DNA of 38,724 nucleotides from Phoronis australis (GCA_002633005.1 NMRA01001148.1:1-38724), one strand, 5' to 3'. Counted from the stretch's first letter, positions 11,545 through 22,438 are shown. A program made the numbers and translations. The notes: generated by a model from the sequence alone, not told the origin.

Positions 11545-11877
11545 TGACGACTCTGCCAAATACATTGTTGAGTTCGGAGCAGGTCCGCGAAATGAATTTA
11601 GACAAAGGCCTACAGTTAAAAGTGAGTAGTTGGAACATAAATGGGTTAAAAAATAAAATACATCACTGATTTGATGAAGTCTTTCGATGTAATAGAACTT
11701 CAAGAGACATGGACGGGTTTGTGTGTTTTAACAAAGTAAGAACGGAAAGAAAACGTAGTATGCTTATTTTTGGAAAATAAGAATTGTCTGGTTATGTAAA
11801 TGAGGTTGCATCAGATTTGGAGAATATGATTTCAATAAAATTTGTTGCTGGTATGAATAAGCCACCTCTATATTTAG
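11545..11877 (+). mobile_element. LINE family 2, part 1: start of the endonuclease domain
   Basis: Plus frames with indels read SSWNINGLKNK, then DVIELQETWT, then FVAGMNKPPLYL. These are the first blocks of an APE-type LINE endonuclease (SWNINGL with catalytic Asn; LQETW with catalytic Glu). The frame is interrupted at 11877 by PLE B and resumes at 13195. A short frame just upstream (LIINGK) recalls a motif seen in some LINE ORFs. Confidence 0.7.
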
Positions 11878-11929
11878 ATTAAAAGCCGGGCGATAGCCTC
11901 AAAAATAAAAAAGTCATGTTAAATCAACG

Positions 11930-11957
11930 TTTCATCTATTTATTAGGCCTCATCAGG
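11930..11957 (-). ncRNA. Hammerhead-like core at the 3' end of PLE B
   Basis: The minus strand reads CTGATGAG-GCCTA-ATAAA-TAGAT-GAAAC, i.e. the hammerhead strands CUGAUGA and GAAA around a stem II that has decayed at two positions. The related copy at 34795-34822 has an intact stem. Hammerhead motifs are known from PLEs. The cleavage side is not resolved. Confidence 0.5.
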
Positions 11958-12199
11958 ATATTTCCAAAGGACGACAAGTGCCAAACATACAGCTCAGGTA
12001 ACATCCAAGAAGTGAAGTGAGAGAAACAGGGAATATACATGTAGTCAGTAGCTGGTCATCACCATGAGTAGTTGCAGAGTCACTGAGCTCTGCATGTTGT
12101 TCAGAGAATCAGTAGCATGCTGGTTCTGAATGGCCAATGACTCTTTAATGTACAGTAATTCATTATTAGTTTCTCTGCAGATAACACTAACTGAATTGG

Positions 12200-12571
12200 C
12201 TTGGTGGTTGTTGCTTACACAATGCCTATATATGTTGTTTTTCTCTGAGGGAGGTTTGATGTTCTTTCAGCTTGTCACAGAGGCGTCTCTGTGTGAGTCT
12301 CATATAGAATTCCTTACAGTTCTCACATTCAGTCTTACAAACAACATGCTTTTGTTCAATAAAGAGATGGTGACTTCAGTTTACACAGCATATTTGAAAG
12401 TCTCTGAAGAGGTTTGAAAACAACTATCAGTTCAATGGCTGGGTCTATGCAATGAATAAGGCGAGAAAATTGGCTATTCAATTTTGTACTACTTGGCGCG
12501 GTGTAACCAAAAGGGAAGAAAACTTTCTTTTTCTCGGGTCCAATAACAGCTACCTTATCCGCCTCATTCAT
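12200..12571 (-). pseudogene. PLE B linker and GIY-YIG remnant
   Basis: The minus strand reads KKKVFFPFGYTAPSSTKL, SRLIHCIDPAIELIVVFKPL and RLSNMLCKLKSP, then, after a frame change, KHVVCKTECENCKEFYMRLT and QRRLCDKLKEHQ. The last block is the GIY-YIG start with the paired Cys motifs; YIG has become YMR. It sits directly C-terminal to the reverse transcriptase, as in canonical PLE proteins. Confidence 0.75.
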
Positions 12572-12682
12572 TTTTGAAAGGAAATGCCTTTTACAGCTAT
12601 TTAAAAGATTCAGAGGATAACCATTGGCACGCAGTAACTGGTAAATCCTAGCTACGTCACTATCAAAACTTAAATTGGTGGA

Positions 12683-13145
12683 TCAAATTCTCCAGGCACG
12701 ATGTAACAAGCAATTGACTAGACCTCTCTTGTATTGGATCGGCACAAAACTAACAAATTTAAGATAAAGCCCAGAAAAACTCGGCTTACCATACAGAGAT
12801 GTAACAACTGTGCCATTCTCACGTTTAACCAAGACATCTAGAAAAAGTAGGCCTAAACACGACTCGTGCTCAGATTCACTGGTGAAGTTGATGGATGGAT
12901 GCATATTGTTCATGTGATTGAAAAAGGTGTTGACTGAGCTCTTGGATGAAAACATAACAAACGAATCGTCTACATACCTACGATAAAATTGTGGTTTACA
13001 ATCCCGGTGGACAACTAGCCAGAGCCTCAGTCTCGAGATTGCACATGAAATTATAAGCTAACCCTGGTCCCAGGGGTGGACCCATGGCCAAAAAAGTTAT
13101 CATCAAACAGAAAATGGCTCTATTTAACTGCGATCGTGAGTGACT
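12683..13145 (-). pseudogene. PLE B reverse transcriptase, C-terminal half with YVDD
   Basis: Minus-strand blocks in order are FLFDDNFF, AMGPPLGPGLAYNFMC, a frameshift, FYRRYVDDSFVMFSS with the catalytic YVDD intact, LGLLFLDVLVKRENGTVVTS, and PIQYKRGLVNCLLHRAWRI. The order and the HRAWRI-type ending are typical of PLE reverse transcriptases. At least one stop and one frameshift disable it. Confidence 0.85.
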
Positions 13146-13194
13146 TACGTAATTGGTTATTGTGGCCAAAAACTGATTTAATAAACAATATCCG

Positions 13195-14690
13195 CTCTAT
13201 GTTTAGGGAATGTTCATATTTCCCCTCAAGCTTCCAGGCACGTAAATGAACCAAATTATGACAAAATCGAATCCCTGATTGCACAATTTAAGTCTCACAA
13301 TCCAAATAGCAATGTCATGCTGTGCGGTGTCAATGCGCAATCAGCCTCATTAGAAGATTTTGTTAACAATGAGACTGTAGTGCCATTACCTGATGATGAC
13401 CTAAATGATATGGGTTATGAGTACGATGCCCAGATACCGTCACGTGAGTCTCAAGAGAACGAGTGTAATAGTTATGGTCGGTAGTTGTTATACCTTTGTA
13501 AAAGCTGTAGAATTAGAATTCTAAACGGTCACAGTGGTAGTGATGTAGATACCGTTGAATTTAGTTTTATGAATACAAATGGAAGTAGTGTAGTAGACTA
13601 TTAAGTCAGTGAAGAAATTCTGACCTCAGTCATCGATTTTCAAGTCGGCGATCAAGTCGACTCTGCTGATTTTCCGTTGGAAATGATTATAGACGGGGAA
13701 GTGTTGTTTAACTTGCAAGTAAACTCACAATGTCAATAGAAAAGTAAACAGATTCATAATTTGGAAAGATGTAAATAAAAATAATTAGTTTGAAACTTGC
13801 AGTTGGTCGAAGGCAGTGGTTGTCTGGAAAATATGATATCAAGTCTTCAAAGCAACACGAGTAATGTTGACGAGGCCTTAGAGTGGAAGTATAATTTGAT
13901 TGTAAAATCAGGCTTAAGCTCCGATATGAGAAAAAACTGAGCCAGCAAAACGTAGATCAAAACCAGAAACATGGTTTGAAAGAGAATGCCATGGTTATAA
14001 GTTAATAGTACGTAGTTATTTAAGGAAATACAGACAACATGGAACTGGAGAAAATTTGTCAAAATATAGGGAATATAACACGAGATATAAAAATCAATAA
14101 AAACATAACAAAAAATATTCCGTAAAAGACTATCCAAAACACTGTTGGATTCATCTATGAATGAAATTGAAAAACAAATTTGGAACTGTGTGAAAGGTAA
14201 CAAAGAAGAACCGTCTTCAAATATTACACATACACTGTGGTATAACAGTTTTTCAATGTTTATACTTCTCAGATTGGAGACTATGACGTATTTTTCTCTC
14301 AGTTTCATGTATATGTTGAACAGTTTAGACACTTCTTTGAGTCAGAAGAAGCAATGCATAACATGGATGATCAGTCAGTTTTTAATAAAATTATTACTAA
14401 GTTTTGATGAAATAGATAAGTGTACGAATGACATGAAATTGGGTAAAGCTGCTGGAAATGATGGTATTTCGTTGGAATTTTTCAAGTTCGCAACACCCAC
14501 ATTTAAACAGTCTCTCGTTTGTCCGTATAATAAAATTTTTGATACGTGGAATTACCCGTCTCAAAGGAATTCAGGTATCTGGAAATAAGAATGACCCAGA
14601 CAACTACAGAGAATATTTGCCCAGTTGTTATGTAACCGACTACAATCATGGACGGATGCGAACAATACTGTGTTTGAGGCTCAGGCTCCC
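13195..14690 (+). mobile_element. LINE family 2, part 2: endonuclease rest, linker and start of reverse transcriptase
   Basis: Plus-strand reading resumes with NVHISPQASRHVNE and IESLIAQFKSHNPNSNVMLC, then G-x-NAQ in place of GDFNAR. It continues with LLYLCKSCRIRILNGHSG and NGSSVVDY. Next comes a linker (FERECHGYKLIVRSYLRKYR) and the reverse-transcriptase entry: DEIDKCTNDMKLGKAAGNDG, then EFFKFATPTF and DPDNYRE. Several stops and frameshifts are present. The Asp of GDFN is lost, so the endonuclease is dead. Confidence 0.8.
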
Positions 14691-14699
14691 TTTTTGGAA

Positions 14700-15480
14700 G
14701 AATTGTTGAATAATCGAAATGGCGGGGCAGGTGGAGCTCTCGCCAGATACGATCTGTAGCACCATTCCAAGCAGCGGACAGGGCAAACCTGCCACCTCCG
14801 TTTCTGTTGAGTGACGGGCTGAAGTCTTTTGTACAATTTCGCCAAATAATTTCCACTTTTCATGATTCCTCAAGTATCCACCTTTCCGGACGACTATAAT
14901 TTTTGTCTTCGACATATTCATATGAAGCTTCCATTTATTTCAATATTCTTCTGGTTAGGTAATTAATGTTTACATAGCAGTGTCGGTTTCAGCGACTAAA
15001 ACCAAATCATCGGCAAACAACAAATATAAATTCAATATTCCACTATTTACACACGACGCCTGCACATTTTGTAAACCACTTTATAAATCATTTGTAAACA
15101 GCGAGAAGAGAAAGAAGACAACTGAAACCCTTGTCTTTCACCAATCGTAAATTGGAAAAATCGGTTACGTGACCATCTTCATTCAGCAAGACGCAAGACT
15201 TCACATTTTCATACATACTGTTTAGAATTTTATGCTTTTTTCCAAAATTCCAAAACTTGACATTTTATACTTAAGACCCTCTCGCCAGACCCAGTTGAAC
15301 GCTTTTTTAAATTCGACAAAAAGACAATAGAACCGGCCTCTACGATTCAATAGATATTTGTTAATTAATGTATCGAGAATAAACATGTTATTCACTGTGG
15401 AATATCCCTTCCTTGAAAGCTTTTCAACCATGTTAAAAGACTGGTCTTTGGTAGGCTCAAAATTTGCCCGAAGCTAACAA
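14700..15480 (-). mobile_element. LINE reverse transcriptase segment in opposite orientation
   Basis: Minus-strand blocks are MVEKLSRKGYSTVNNMFILD, GRFYCLFVEFKKAFNWVWRE and, nearer 14900, NMSKTKIIVVRKGGYLRN. These correspond to reverse-transcriptase blocks that would follow those ending at about 14660 on the plus strand. The two pieces are therefore tail to tail: either an internally inverted element or two copies. Broken by stops. Confidence 0.75.
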
Positions 15481-17180
15481 ACGATTCGTACTGGGACGTA
15501 TCGTATTATATAAGCTCTGTGTGTCTGTGAATTGTGCATGTTCTGTATTCAAAACATTTGATTGTCTACGATCTTGAAGATACTTTTCCGCTCCATTTTA
15601 TTAGAATTAAAAACTTCATCAACAAATTTTAACGCAATTTAGTTCAGTCGAAACTTAAGCCTAAATAATGCTCACTCATAATAACTTCACTGAAATATCT
15701 TGAAATGTAAATCTTTATCTATCCACGAAATTTCATAATCAAAGAAATTAAACCTGTTCACCTGCACTATGGTTTCTTCAGCACTAGGGAGCGCTTTAAA
15801 GCAAGGTATTAGCTAGAGTCACTGAATGAGGAATAACCTACAATTTTCATGGAACATGTTGCATAACTGTCTACCTTTGACAGTGTGGTGAATACGCAGA
15901 TTCCGAAGACCCCAGAGCGAGAAACTGCAAACCTCACAAGCAGCAGACGTCGAAAACGCAGAAGGTTGTGACCATGCTCATTCGATAAGAAATTCGTCTA
16001 TTTCCGTGTGACGTTATCATGTGCATTACTGCGTATAGTGTGTAGTACCAAGAAGGCATTTCCAAGAAGGTAATGCCTTCCTGGTCATACGCAAAAGACA
16101 GTCGGGGGTACGGGTTGTTTCGATGACCGTGTTCACCGACACTACATGATTGTCGAACTGATTAAAGCATTCAAAGTATTGTACATGTATTGTCAATCAT
16201 GAACAAAAATTTCAGCGATTTTTAGTTCAAGTTTGACTCATCAAACGAAATAGCTACCTGTGGTACGAACCGCCCACGCAATAACCCGACTGTGTCCCGC
16301 GATCATGTAGGGATGTGGTCAAGGCCAAGAGAATCTTGAATACCGGGAATTAGAGATTCACCAGTTATCAGCATTGTCATGGAGCAGTGAAAGTGAAGAA
16401 CTGTGAGTTTATAAAATTTATGATATTTTTGCATTATGTGAGACCTGCATCCAGGCATGAGAAGGTAATTTCTCAGTCGCACTCGTATTTCCTGATCCCA
16501 GTTTTTTCATCTACCTTATCGGAGAAAAGTGCGGTTGCATGAAATAGTCCCAACAGGGACTCGACTAGGTTCCTTAAAGCTACTGCATATTTGTGTACTT
16601 GTAAGAACAGTGATTATCCTTTATGATGCTGCTTTAGTTTCAATAATTTGTCAATTTTTGCTTTGATACAAAGAGACAGTCAATTCTACGTTGAATTCTC
16701 AATATTATTAAAAATAAGTAGGGATCTTTTCATGCAACGCCCATAACTGAAGGACAAGTCCCTATTTATTTTGATGGAACATGAACTCGGATTTTGTTTA
16801 TGTTATTGGAAAATGTATTCAGTCAAAGCGAAGCTCGTAATAAAGACGAAATGATAGTAAACGATTACATTTGTGACTAAAGAATGACACACATACGCAG
16901 AAGATTTAGGAAGCTTGATTGAGTCCCCAAGCAGCCGGACTCAGGGTCATTACATCTAACTCCAGCTTAGTCCGTATTCCAGACGATACCGGATTCCAGA
17001 GGCTTGATATCAACATTTCTTTTATTAAGCACCTGGCTCAATCTTTTGTCCGATGTCTAGACACGGAATCGCCAATGAGGCACAACAAAAAACGTACTCT
17101 TGCTTGAATTTAGTGATTGTCAAATAAATCATATATCTGATAAGATTGAGAATTACATTTTAAATAATTGATAAATAATA
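15481..17180. other. No gene recognised; one dispersed repeat and one hairpin
   Basis: 15972-16030 (cattcgataagaaattcgtc through tttccgtgtgacgttat) is related to 31037-31097 inside the intron of the prepropeptide gene. A hairpin at 16047-16085 pairs accaagaaggcatt with aatgccttcctggt with one mismatch. Otherwise nothing is seen. Confidence 0.5.
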
Positions 17181-17189
17181 CCAACCTTT

Positions 17190-17236
17190 CCCACTTAACG
17201 AAACTTCGTTGGAAGCGACGTTTCGCCTCCAGTGGG
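17190..17236. other. 47-nt compact three-way-junction inverted-repeat structure
   Basis: The outer arms ccact and agtgg (plus a terminal c/g pair) close two adjacent hairpins: aacgaa-ac-ttcgtt (17197-17210) and ggaagcga-cgtt-tcgcctcc (17211-17230, one mismatch). The minus strand contains GGCGAAACGTCGC, a phrase reminiscent of PLE ends. It may be a retroelement terminal structure or an independent structured RNA or DNA. No CUGANGA is present, so it is not a recognisable hammerhead. Confidence 0.5.
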
Positions 17237-17734
17237 AAAACACTGTAATTTTCTTGCTCATGATAACTAACAATAATGTGTAAGTTAATTGTGATACTTA
17301 GGACTTATAAAGAAACACTGAAACCACAAGTATTTTGTGGCTTCAAAGCTTTTCAGCAAAGTTTTCACCTCCGGTTATTACCCACAGTTATTGTGCAACG
17401 GTATTATTATTTCACTGCATACAAAAGACTAACCACAGACCTAAACAGATACTGTAGGCCACGGGTCGTAGCTCCAGTTTTTTCATCCTGTGACCATGTC
17501 AGAGAGGCAACTTGATTTTTTTCTGTATGGCTAGATATACCATCAAGCAACTGATACCTGAAAAGTTCCCATGTTTTATGTTGCACATTTGTTGTAGAAA
17601 AACAGTTTTTTGTGAGCTCAATTGTTATATTACTGAACAAAAGGGGGCGCTAAATCCAACAAAAAACTAACACAAGATGGCATCTTAAGCCAATCACAAG
17701 CTCAGGAATTAAGTAACTGCAGACCTAATCTAAT

Positions 17735-17860
17735 ATGGCGGCTCCCTTAGGAGATGCTGTCAATGAATGCTGCATACACTTTCAAGCAGTAACTTCATCG
17801 GATCTGATGAGTTTCTCGAAATTGATATGGTTAAAAAGCATTGACTGTGTGAAAGAATGA
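17735..17860 (+). CDS. Short unassigned ORF starting MAAPLGDAVNECC
   Basis: 41 codons from an ATG followed by GCGGC, reading MAAPLGDAVNECC, then FQAVTSSDLMSFSKLIW. The composition is protein-like. A shifted frame downstream (SLGDEDSNEHSVCHQLAFA) could be its continuation after a frameshift or intron. I do not recognise the family. It may be a remnant of a multi-copy gene or transposon protein rather than a live gene. Confidence 0.25.
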   Translation: MAAPLGDAVNECCIHFQAVTSSDLMSFSKLIWLKSIDCVKE

Positions 17861-19300
17861 CTTTCGCTAGGAGATGAAGATAGTAATGAGCACAGTGTGT
17901 GTCACCAGTTGGCATTTGCATCAAGTAACTTCAGGGATTAGCGTGGGCTCCAGGCAGTATCACAAATCATGTTTATAAGCTTACTGACGTTACAAAGATT
18001 GAAAGAGCAAAAAGGATAGATTGCGAAACTANNNNNNNNNNNNNNNNCCCCCCCCCCCCGATTATGACCAAGATGATGATGAGTGTTATTTGTTTCTGGG
18101 AGTATGATAAATTTACGCAAATCACTGTTTCAGTGACAACGGTAGTCAGTGCCTAAATGGGAAACAGGTCATTTGAAACCCAAGTCAACTCGTACCCAAG
18201 TCAAATTTCAAAAGTAGTTCAAAACAATTTAAAGCAGTGAATAAAATCAATCAATCATGATATATTTATGAAGAACGACTCAATATTACCAATTATTTAG
18301 TGGATGAAAATGAAAATTTATTAGTTATGTTTTTAGCACGGGTACTAGTTGACTTGGGTGCGAGTTGGCTAAGGTACGAACTGACTGGAAAGCCCTCATA
18401 TGAACAACTGGTAAAAAGACTGTGTTCCCTGGACTCGGTGTCTGGCCTGCTTGTGTTTGAATCGAGCATCCAGGTAATTCATTGAATAACAGGCCCGTGT
18501 GATGCCATTCAAATGCAGGTAAGACACATAACCCAATAACAAGATGAACATTTTGTTCTGTGTACATTGTTCTTATCCCAGTAACCATCACTCTGGACAT
18601 GGTGTAAGATATCTATCAAAATTATACTTTTTGTAATGTCCAGGGGAGGGGGAGAGTTAATTTCCATACTCAAAGCTCAACCCGAAAATTGACCAATTGC
18701 ATGTCACAATTCAGGTAAATTCACTTGAATTGTGCACTGTGGATAGTTAGGCTTTGAGTCTGAGTTTGGAGATTACGCCCTGGGCCCAGGTGATTGTCCA
18801 TCAATGTAAGTATTAACTACAGAATGCACCTATATCCGGAGCACCACCTTTACATTTTCAAGATTTTACTCACAGGTTTTTTCTAAAAGGTGCATAGGTG
18901 CCTGAATTGCAGATGTAGGTGCAGCTTCACATACAATGTATATGGTCGAAGCATCACGAAACATATCGCAAATATTTTGAGAACAGTCATTTTTATTGAG
19001 TTTCTACTCATTCAACACAGTTTGTTGAAGGCTTGCTTACAAATTAATTGTGTGCAGTGTTGTTGGAACACTATCTTCAAAGTTACACTTTTATGTGTTG
19101 TTTAAAATAACAAAATTTATTTGAAGGAATGTGCAATTAAGAATGCTTGCATGATTGTAAAGACATGTGTGCATATATGAAATTATATATTAATTTTCAA
19201 ACAAAAATTTGTTTTCAAGACCATTTTGCATACAAACCCACTTTTGCTTTGATGTTGTGGAGCAACGAATAATATCGCATGGGGAAATATTGCATCTGAC
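17861..19300. other. No confident gene
   Basis: A 61-codon plus frame (18300-18485) ends just after a possible donor (CAG|gtaatt) but has no recognised motif. Other frames are shadows. An 8-G stretch with flanking purines occurs at about 18643. Confidence 0.4.
18032..18059. other. 16-N assembly gap followed by a 12-C run
   Basis: Sixteen Ns are directly followed by twelve C. The true length and content are unknown. Long C or G runs commonly cause such gaps. Confidence 0.9.
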
Positions 19301-19319
19301 TCTGTTAAAGTCACTTCTC

Positions 19320-19438
19320 GAGGAAATTTTATCCAAAAGAGGTTGTGTTCAAGCACCAGAGGAATTGACTGATATGTTTCAGTGTCCAAATCGTACCCGA
19401 CAAGGTTCCATGCTTACTCCATTTATATATCAAAACGC
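19320..19438 (+). mobile_element. LINE reverse transcriptase fragment
   Basis: The plus strand reads RGCVQAPEELTDMFQCP, then N-RTRQGSMLTPF, corresponding to the LINE reverse-transcriptase block that usually reads LTDxFxCxxGTRQGCxLSPxLF. Similarity stops at about 19438, where the GC-rich repeat family begins, implying that the repeat inserted into or truncated the element. Confidence 0.6.
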
Positions 19439-19439
19439 T

Positions 19440-19726
19440 AAAATAAGGTCAAAAGAGGTCGCTAACTCCCGTCCCAACCCGACGCCTCCTTCCTCTTCTT
19501 TCCCGCGACTTAAAATCGCCGGGTTCTGCGGCGGCGACAAAACCCCCGGCGTGTTTTCTTCCTTTGTCTTGCTGAGTCGCGGCTTCAGTCATCCGGCCAT
19601 AACAACCTGTATTTACCGTTTACGCCTACTAGGTAGGCAGCTCGCTAAATATTCGGCGGCGAGAGAAATCGAAGAAACGATGTAAACGTTGAATAATATT
19701 CCAAAATTCGAATCAAACGAAAGCGT
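19440..19726 (+). repeat. GC-rich dispersed repeat family R, copy 1
   Basis: The sequence from cgacgcctcc through ggcggcgacaaaacccccggcg to gaaacgatgtaaacgttgaataat is related, in reverse complement, to 24338-24680 and 20487-20880. There is no coding motif. It could be a SINE, a MITE or the end of a larger transposon. Confidence 0.65.
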
Positions 19727-20486
19727 GGCCTTGACAGACAAATTGCCCTCTGGAATGAGTCTGGCAGAAACCGAAAAATGATCCTCCCAAAAATTAGCTA
19801 GCTCATACACTCGAAGTATCGCAAAAACAATTCCATGTGATTCAATACTTGTCAGTGATCACTAAATGCCCTATGACTGACAAAATACACTCTGGGTTAT
19901 GCCCGACAGAAACTCCCAAAAATGTCAACCACGGTATGCCATTGAAGAGCTGGATTAGATATTCGCGGTACCAACTAAACTGGGTGAATGAGTCGTGTCT
20001 TTCACCTTGTTCTCTAGTTTGAAATGTTTCTGAATTAAAATGGCTTCTATCCTGCAATTGAATTTGAGCCCAAAATTCAAAATTCTTCTACTATTAATGA
20101 CCATAATATCCCACACTACAGGACTGATTCCACAACAGGACTCTCGTAACGAACGCCGAAATGAATGATTAAAACAGGCAACCCGAAAGTGTTGACTCGT
20201 TGGACTACTACGAAGACGAACTAAAATCAGGAAATCCCCGGCGTAACAGTGCATGTATGGGCATAGGTTCGCTTCTTGCAAAAATAGAGAAAATGTGGAT
20301 CTATCTGCACTAAAGACTGGAATAAAGATTGAGATCTTGACCATTTAAAAGTACTTTTAGCGGAATGAATGCCGAGAGAAACTCGCACAGTCCAGTGGTA
20401 GTGGTTTCCCAGTGTGTGAAGGGACGCAACAGCAGCTCACAGAGTACTCGTACGCGGCGAAGAACAGGTGCGAGTAAAATGCTAAG

Positions 20487-20885
20487 GCCGCGCATTCGCT
20501 TCACTCGAATTTAGAAAAACAATTAAACATTTACACCGTTTCCTCTATTCTATTTCTCTCGCCTCAGAATATTTAGCACGCAGCCTAGTAGACGTTGACA
20601 GTAAACACAGGTGACGGACGAATACTTACGAATACTAATTTCGGCTAAGAGAAAGAAGCGCGTTCGCCGGATCGAAATCTCCTTGGTTGCACTCATGTTC
20701 CCTTCCCCCTAGTGGACACGTAAGAAACCAGCAAGAATGGAGATTGACGGCCTGAAACCAGGACTCAGAAAAACAAAAAAACGCCAATATTTTGTGACTG
20801 CAGGACCTGGCGCTTTTCCATCGCGGGAACGAAAGGGAAAGAGGCGTCGGGTAGGTCGGGCGTACCTTCCGAAGTTTCCCAATGC
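20487..20885 (-). repeat. GC-rich dispersed repeat family R, copy 2
   Basis: Aligns with copy 3 from cattcgctt through tttctctcgcc, cgaatac and ttttccatcgcgggaacgaa. It abuts PLE C, so the long open frame starting at 20737 is an accidental fusion of this repeat and the PLE. Confidence 0.6.
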
Positions 20886-20899
20886 AATGATTTTATTGT

Positions 20900-21574
20900 A
20901 TTGTGCAAGCACAGTGCATAGACTACAGCACCAGCCCCATCTATTGTCAGATTATTATAATCTTAGAGGTTTGAAAGTAATAGAGGGAAATATCGTAAAG
21001 AGGTATTGTTCTGTTAACACCATAAGGAGCCAGCTGATGAATGTGAAAGACAAGACCACGAAAGAGAAAACATCAAATGTGTTGTATGGCGTTTCATGCT
21101 CGGAACCAGGGTGTGGGAAATCATTCATTGGGGAAACCAAACAAGCCCTAAAAAGTCGTATCAACCAACATCGTAGGCCCAGTTATGGGGACTGCTATGA
21201 TTCTGCAGTTTTTTGTCATATAGCTTCCACAGACCACTCTTTCGCCATGGAAGATGTCAAGATCCTAGATGGAGGGGAAAATTGGTTTAGGAGAGGGGTC
21301 AAAGAAGCTATTCACGAGAGAATTGAGAATCCTAGCCTCAACAGACAGGGGGGTTGAGGTTTCTCTTACCTAGGACGAGAGACAGGGCGCTGAAGAGGAT
21401 CCCGCGAAAACTGTGCGACAGATCACATGACGAGTCACGTGACAACTCAGTGGCCTGATGAAGTCCTCGACAGGAGGACGTAACGTAGCCATCTCTATGT
21501 AACAGTAAGTTCAGTAACAGATTTATTAATTTTTCTACCTTATTACAACAACTGGATGACCGAAAACATTCATC
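20900..21574 (+). mobile_element. PLE C: C-terminal GIY-YIG domain and 3' region
   Basis: The plus frame contains NVLYGVSCSEPGCGKSFIGE, TKQALKSRINQHRR, DSAVFCHIASTDHSFAMEDV, WFRRGVKEAIHERIENPSLN and a stop at 21355-21357. Spacing between VLYG, the CxxxxC pair, FIGETKQ and the late Glu (HERIENPSLNR) is canonical for PLE endonucleases, and this domain is uninterrupted. The reverse transcriptase is missing. The 3' region continues to the N at 21575 and includes a hammerhead-like motif. Confidence 0.85.
21455..21484 (+). ncRNA. Hammerhead-like core in the PLE C 3' region
   Basis: CTGATGA (21455-21461), a 6-bp perfect stem II GTCCTC/GAGGAC (21463-21468 with 21474-21479), then GTAAC at the GAAAC position. 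The core therefore has a single A-to-T change, probably inactivating. One unpaired base lies between CTGATGA and the stem, as in PLE B. Confidence 0.5.
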
Positions 21575-21576
21575 NC

Positions 21577-22290
21577 ACATTTCTTCACGCCTTTGCTGTT
21601 TAATTTTTTGCGGCCGCCAAGAGTTGGGGGTGAGCCTTCAATCCGTCTATGTATCACCTACCTTTGCCATGTAAATACTTGATAAACGACATTGTCTGTC
21701 ATTACTTGGTTCAGAAATTTCGGGCTTTGATAAAAAACTGTATTGAATCTGTGCAGGTAATGGATTTCAAATACGTTCTGAATAACACGTCAGTTCCGGT
21801 AGCAACCTGGTAGTCCTTTATATACAGTTTCTGACAAAACTAATCAAAGTTTAATTACAACTACTGGATAAGAGGTCAAGGATACGTGCATTGTCAAGAT
21901 CAATCGCATGCTGAGTAGCCACCGAAAGACGATAGATGGCACTGTTGTCATGTGTTTTATGTTCGTTTATCCGTTGACTGAGACGCCAACAAAAAATTCT
22001 GTGCAATCCCTACAGTCAATCTGTTTGAAAGGCACGTATTAGGGATTTATGATATTTTTTCTAAAGCACTTGTGTTGGAGAAAGGGGGTAGGCCTATTGT
22101 ATAAGGTACACCGCGAGCACTTGTTGATAAACAATTTTGCGTTTTATTGACATTGGACACTTGTGTTGGAATGCCTAGGAACCTCAGTCGATAATTGTGC
22201 CGGGTACCTGACATTGTCAAGACGGTGCTCCCTGATGCTCTACCTTTGCAATGTGTTCAATATGCGTGCAGCTTCATAATAACTTTTCAA
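21577..22290. other. No gene; 21580-21620 matches 36880-36920 inverted
   Basis: ctttgctgtttaattttttgcggccgcc is the reverse complement of a segment beside the poly-G tract near 36890. No protein motif is seen. Confidence 0.45.
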
Positions 22291-22297
22291 AGGATGA

Positions 22298-22438
22298 ATG
22301 TCTTGTCTACATGGCAAAATGCCGAACATGGTTGACCGAGTTCCATTTGAAGATTATGACGCAATAGTTGGAGACCCTGATTTTATTGAAAATCTCTCAC
22401 AAACAGAACTTCATCACCACTATTTTGAAACTATTTGA
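22298..22438 (+). CDS. Short unassigned ORF containing MVDRVPFEDYDAIVGDPDF
   Basis: 46 codons, or 40 from the second ATG at 22319; an in-frame stop lies directly upstream of the first ATG. The acidic, aromatic-rich composition looks protein-like. No family is recognised. It could be a single-exon peptide, an exon of a larger gene or transposon debris. The inverted repeat at 22461-22553 follows 20 bp downstream. Confidence 0.25.
   Translation: MSCLHGKMPNMVDRVPFEDYDAIVGDPDFIENLSQTELHHHYFETI

Larger units (their letters stand above)
11878..13194 (-). mobile_element. PLE B inserted in LINE family 2, with 12-bp target duplication
   Basis: Flanked by CTCTATATTTAG (11866-11877) and CTCTATGTTTAG (13195-13206), which match at 11 of 12. 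Removing the insert plus one flank restores the LINE reading KPPLYL to NVHISP in frame. Inside, the minus strand carries a PLE reverse transcriptase, a linker, a GIY-YIG remnant and a hammerhead-like 3' region, in that order. It is 5' truncated at 1317 bp and broken by stops and frameshifts. Confidence 0.85.

Noticed and set aside
13847-14332. 161-codon minus-strand frame rich in hydrophobic residues
   Set aside because: It is antisense to LINE family 2 linker and reverse-transcriptase sequence on the plus strand; its composition is that of AT-rich antisense.
18325-18600. 91-codon minus frame ending in a Pro/Val-rich stretch
   Set aside because: No domain, overlaps another frame on the plus strand, and no splice or start support.
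19209-19685. 158-codon plus frame as a gene
   Set aside because: It joins a LINE reverse-transcriptase fragment to repeat family R; only the fragment is meaningful.
20737-21357. A 206-codon open frame as one gene
   Set aside because: The first 50 codons lie in repeat family R and the rest is the PLE C endonuclease; the fusion is accidental.
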